From NCBI RefSeq assembly GCF_018130545.1, contig NZ_JAFCKF010000002.1, positions 62,001-126,000 on the forward strand: a DNA stretch of 64,000 nucleotides, given 5' to 3'. Made by a program: the position numbers and the translations under genes. This DNA is from Bradyrhizobium tropiciagri (GTDB lineage Bacteria; Pseudomonadota; Alphaproteobacteria; Rhizobiales; Xanthobacteraceae). The notes beneath the pieces were generated by a model. That model saw nothing but the letters and a program-made list of their open reading frames with translations. It was not told the origin of the DNA and did no database searches. This document shows, in pieces, positions 63,430 through 64,000 of this stretch (position 1 is its first letter; the number at the start of each line of letters is the position of its first letter).

Positions 63430-64000
63430 GCCTCTCGCCTTGAGAGGATTGCCGGCGGCTTGACGCCGGCACGTCGCGAGAGCCAGCGGACGGACTGCTG
63501 AGAGGCACATCCCACCCAAGGCTCTGGCTGACGAAAGAGGGTGTCGGCGAGACATCAGGTCAAACGGCTGGATCGAATTTCGGAGAGGGCAACCTTCCCA
63601 AAACCGGTCCGGCAGAAGAAACAGAGATTTCTTCGTTCGGTGCGGAGCCCGCTCGGTTCCGCAATTTCACCGGCGAGAATGCCGACTGAAATCTGGTCCT
63701 GACGTGTTCGCCGACCCCCTCGTTCCGGCGGCCTGCGCAGTCCGCGCCCCGGCAACCATTTTCCGCATTCCAGTTCCTGACCGACGTTAGGCTTCACGGC
63801 CTCGCGTTGCTTTTGTCTGTCCGCCTGGCTGCATGCCATTCTGCGGATCGCGACTGGTCGTGCCAGCCCTCCGTCAATCTCGAGACTGACTGCCCGCCAG
63901 GTCGGTGGGCGCCCATCGCCATTGTCCGCGATGGTTATCGTTGTCCGAAACAGCAGGGTAAACCGGCGTTCACGAATATGCAGAAGTGCCTGCGGCACAG
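63430..64000. other. region without a confident gene, right window edge
   Basis: Two GC-rich hairpins follow the mini-protein (CCTCTC/GAGAGG at about 63431-63447 and GCCGGC.../GCCGGC at about 63450-63470), without a U tract. A 147-codon open frame on the minus strand (63555-63998) starts near the edge with no clear ribosome site and resembles no family; it may be a shadow. I see nothing else that can be supported. Confidence 0.4.

Noticed and set aside
63555-63998. 147-codon minus-strand frame at the right edge
   Set aside because: No convincing ribosome site, no family, and the start is at the edge. It could be real but cannot be supported.

Overview
The window is typical chromosomal DNA of a high-GC alphaproteobacterium of the Bradyrhizobium / Rhodopseudomonas group. 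The evidence is the gene content (divK-pleD, EipB-type envelope protein, DUF3572, a Zn-free L33, gatCAB), an amidase that matches Bradyrhizobium malonamidase E2 down to the numbering of its catalytic residues, and many extragenic palindromes of the kind common in that group. No rRNA, tRNA, CRISPR array, prophage or insertion-sequence transposase was recognised.

Region by region. 1-6.1 kb: a truncated MFS drug-efflux gene, a PilZ protein, then an aldoxime-nitrile cluster (AraC-type regulator, nitrilase, heme aldoxime dehydratase) and a cysteine version of a GrdB/PrdB-type reductase subunit. 6.1-13.3 kb: lytic transglycosylase, azlCD, an orphan Bug-type solute-binding protein, trmO, then a leftward group of HIT, GNAT/FemAB-like, glycerophosphodiesterase and RidA genes. 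13.5-25.7 kb: eipB-like, a second ridA, dinB-DUF3572 divergent from divK-pleD, a serine hydrolase, a TetR/MFS divergent pair with a perfect operator palindrome, rpmG, an LLM monooxygenase, an SGNH esterase, a Nudix hydrolase and DUF983. 25.7-40.3 kb: rnr, topA, dprA, plsY, pyrC-like and pyrB, all leftward, interrupted by two divergent HxlR/oxidoreductase modules, a malonamidase and small membrane proteins. 40.5-53.1 kb is an accessory stretch: a VanX-like dipeptidase, two tandem paralogous exported proteins, aidB-like, a CPBP protease, a four-gene sugar-type ABC importer, gene remnants, another CPBP protease, an orphan Liv-type binding protein and an AEC carrier. 53.1-62.7 kb: ruvX, a LysR regulator with two tandem nitronate monooxygenases, and a gatC-gatA-gatB group with extra genes between, including a patatin lipoprotein. 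62.7-64 kb: mostly non-coding, with a 32-residue lysine-rich protein.

Read as a whole, a conserved backbone (dinB, divK, pleD, rpmG, nudix, DUF983, rnr, topA, dprA, plsY, pyrC, pyrB, ruvX, gatCAB) appears to be split at several joints by accessory modules. The most informative signs are: C-terminal remnants of a CPBP protease and of an AEC carrier beside the ABC-importer region; a pyrC homologue that has lost several metal-binding histidines and overlaps pyrB; a 56-bp concentric dyad between an HxlR regulator and its divergent SDR gene; and several membrane mini-proteins of 35-56 residues with good ribosome binding sites.
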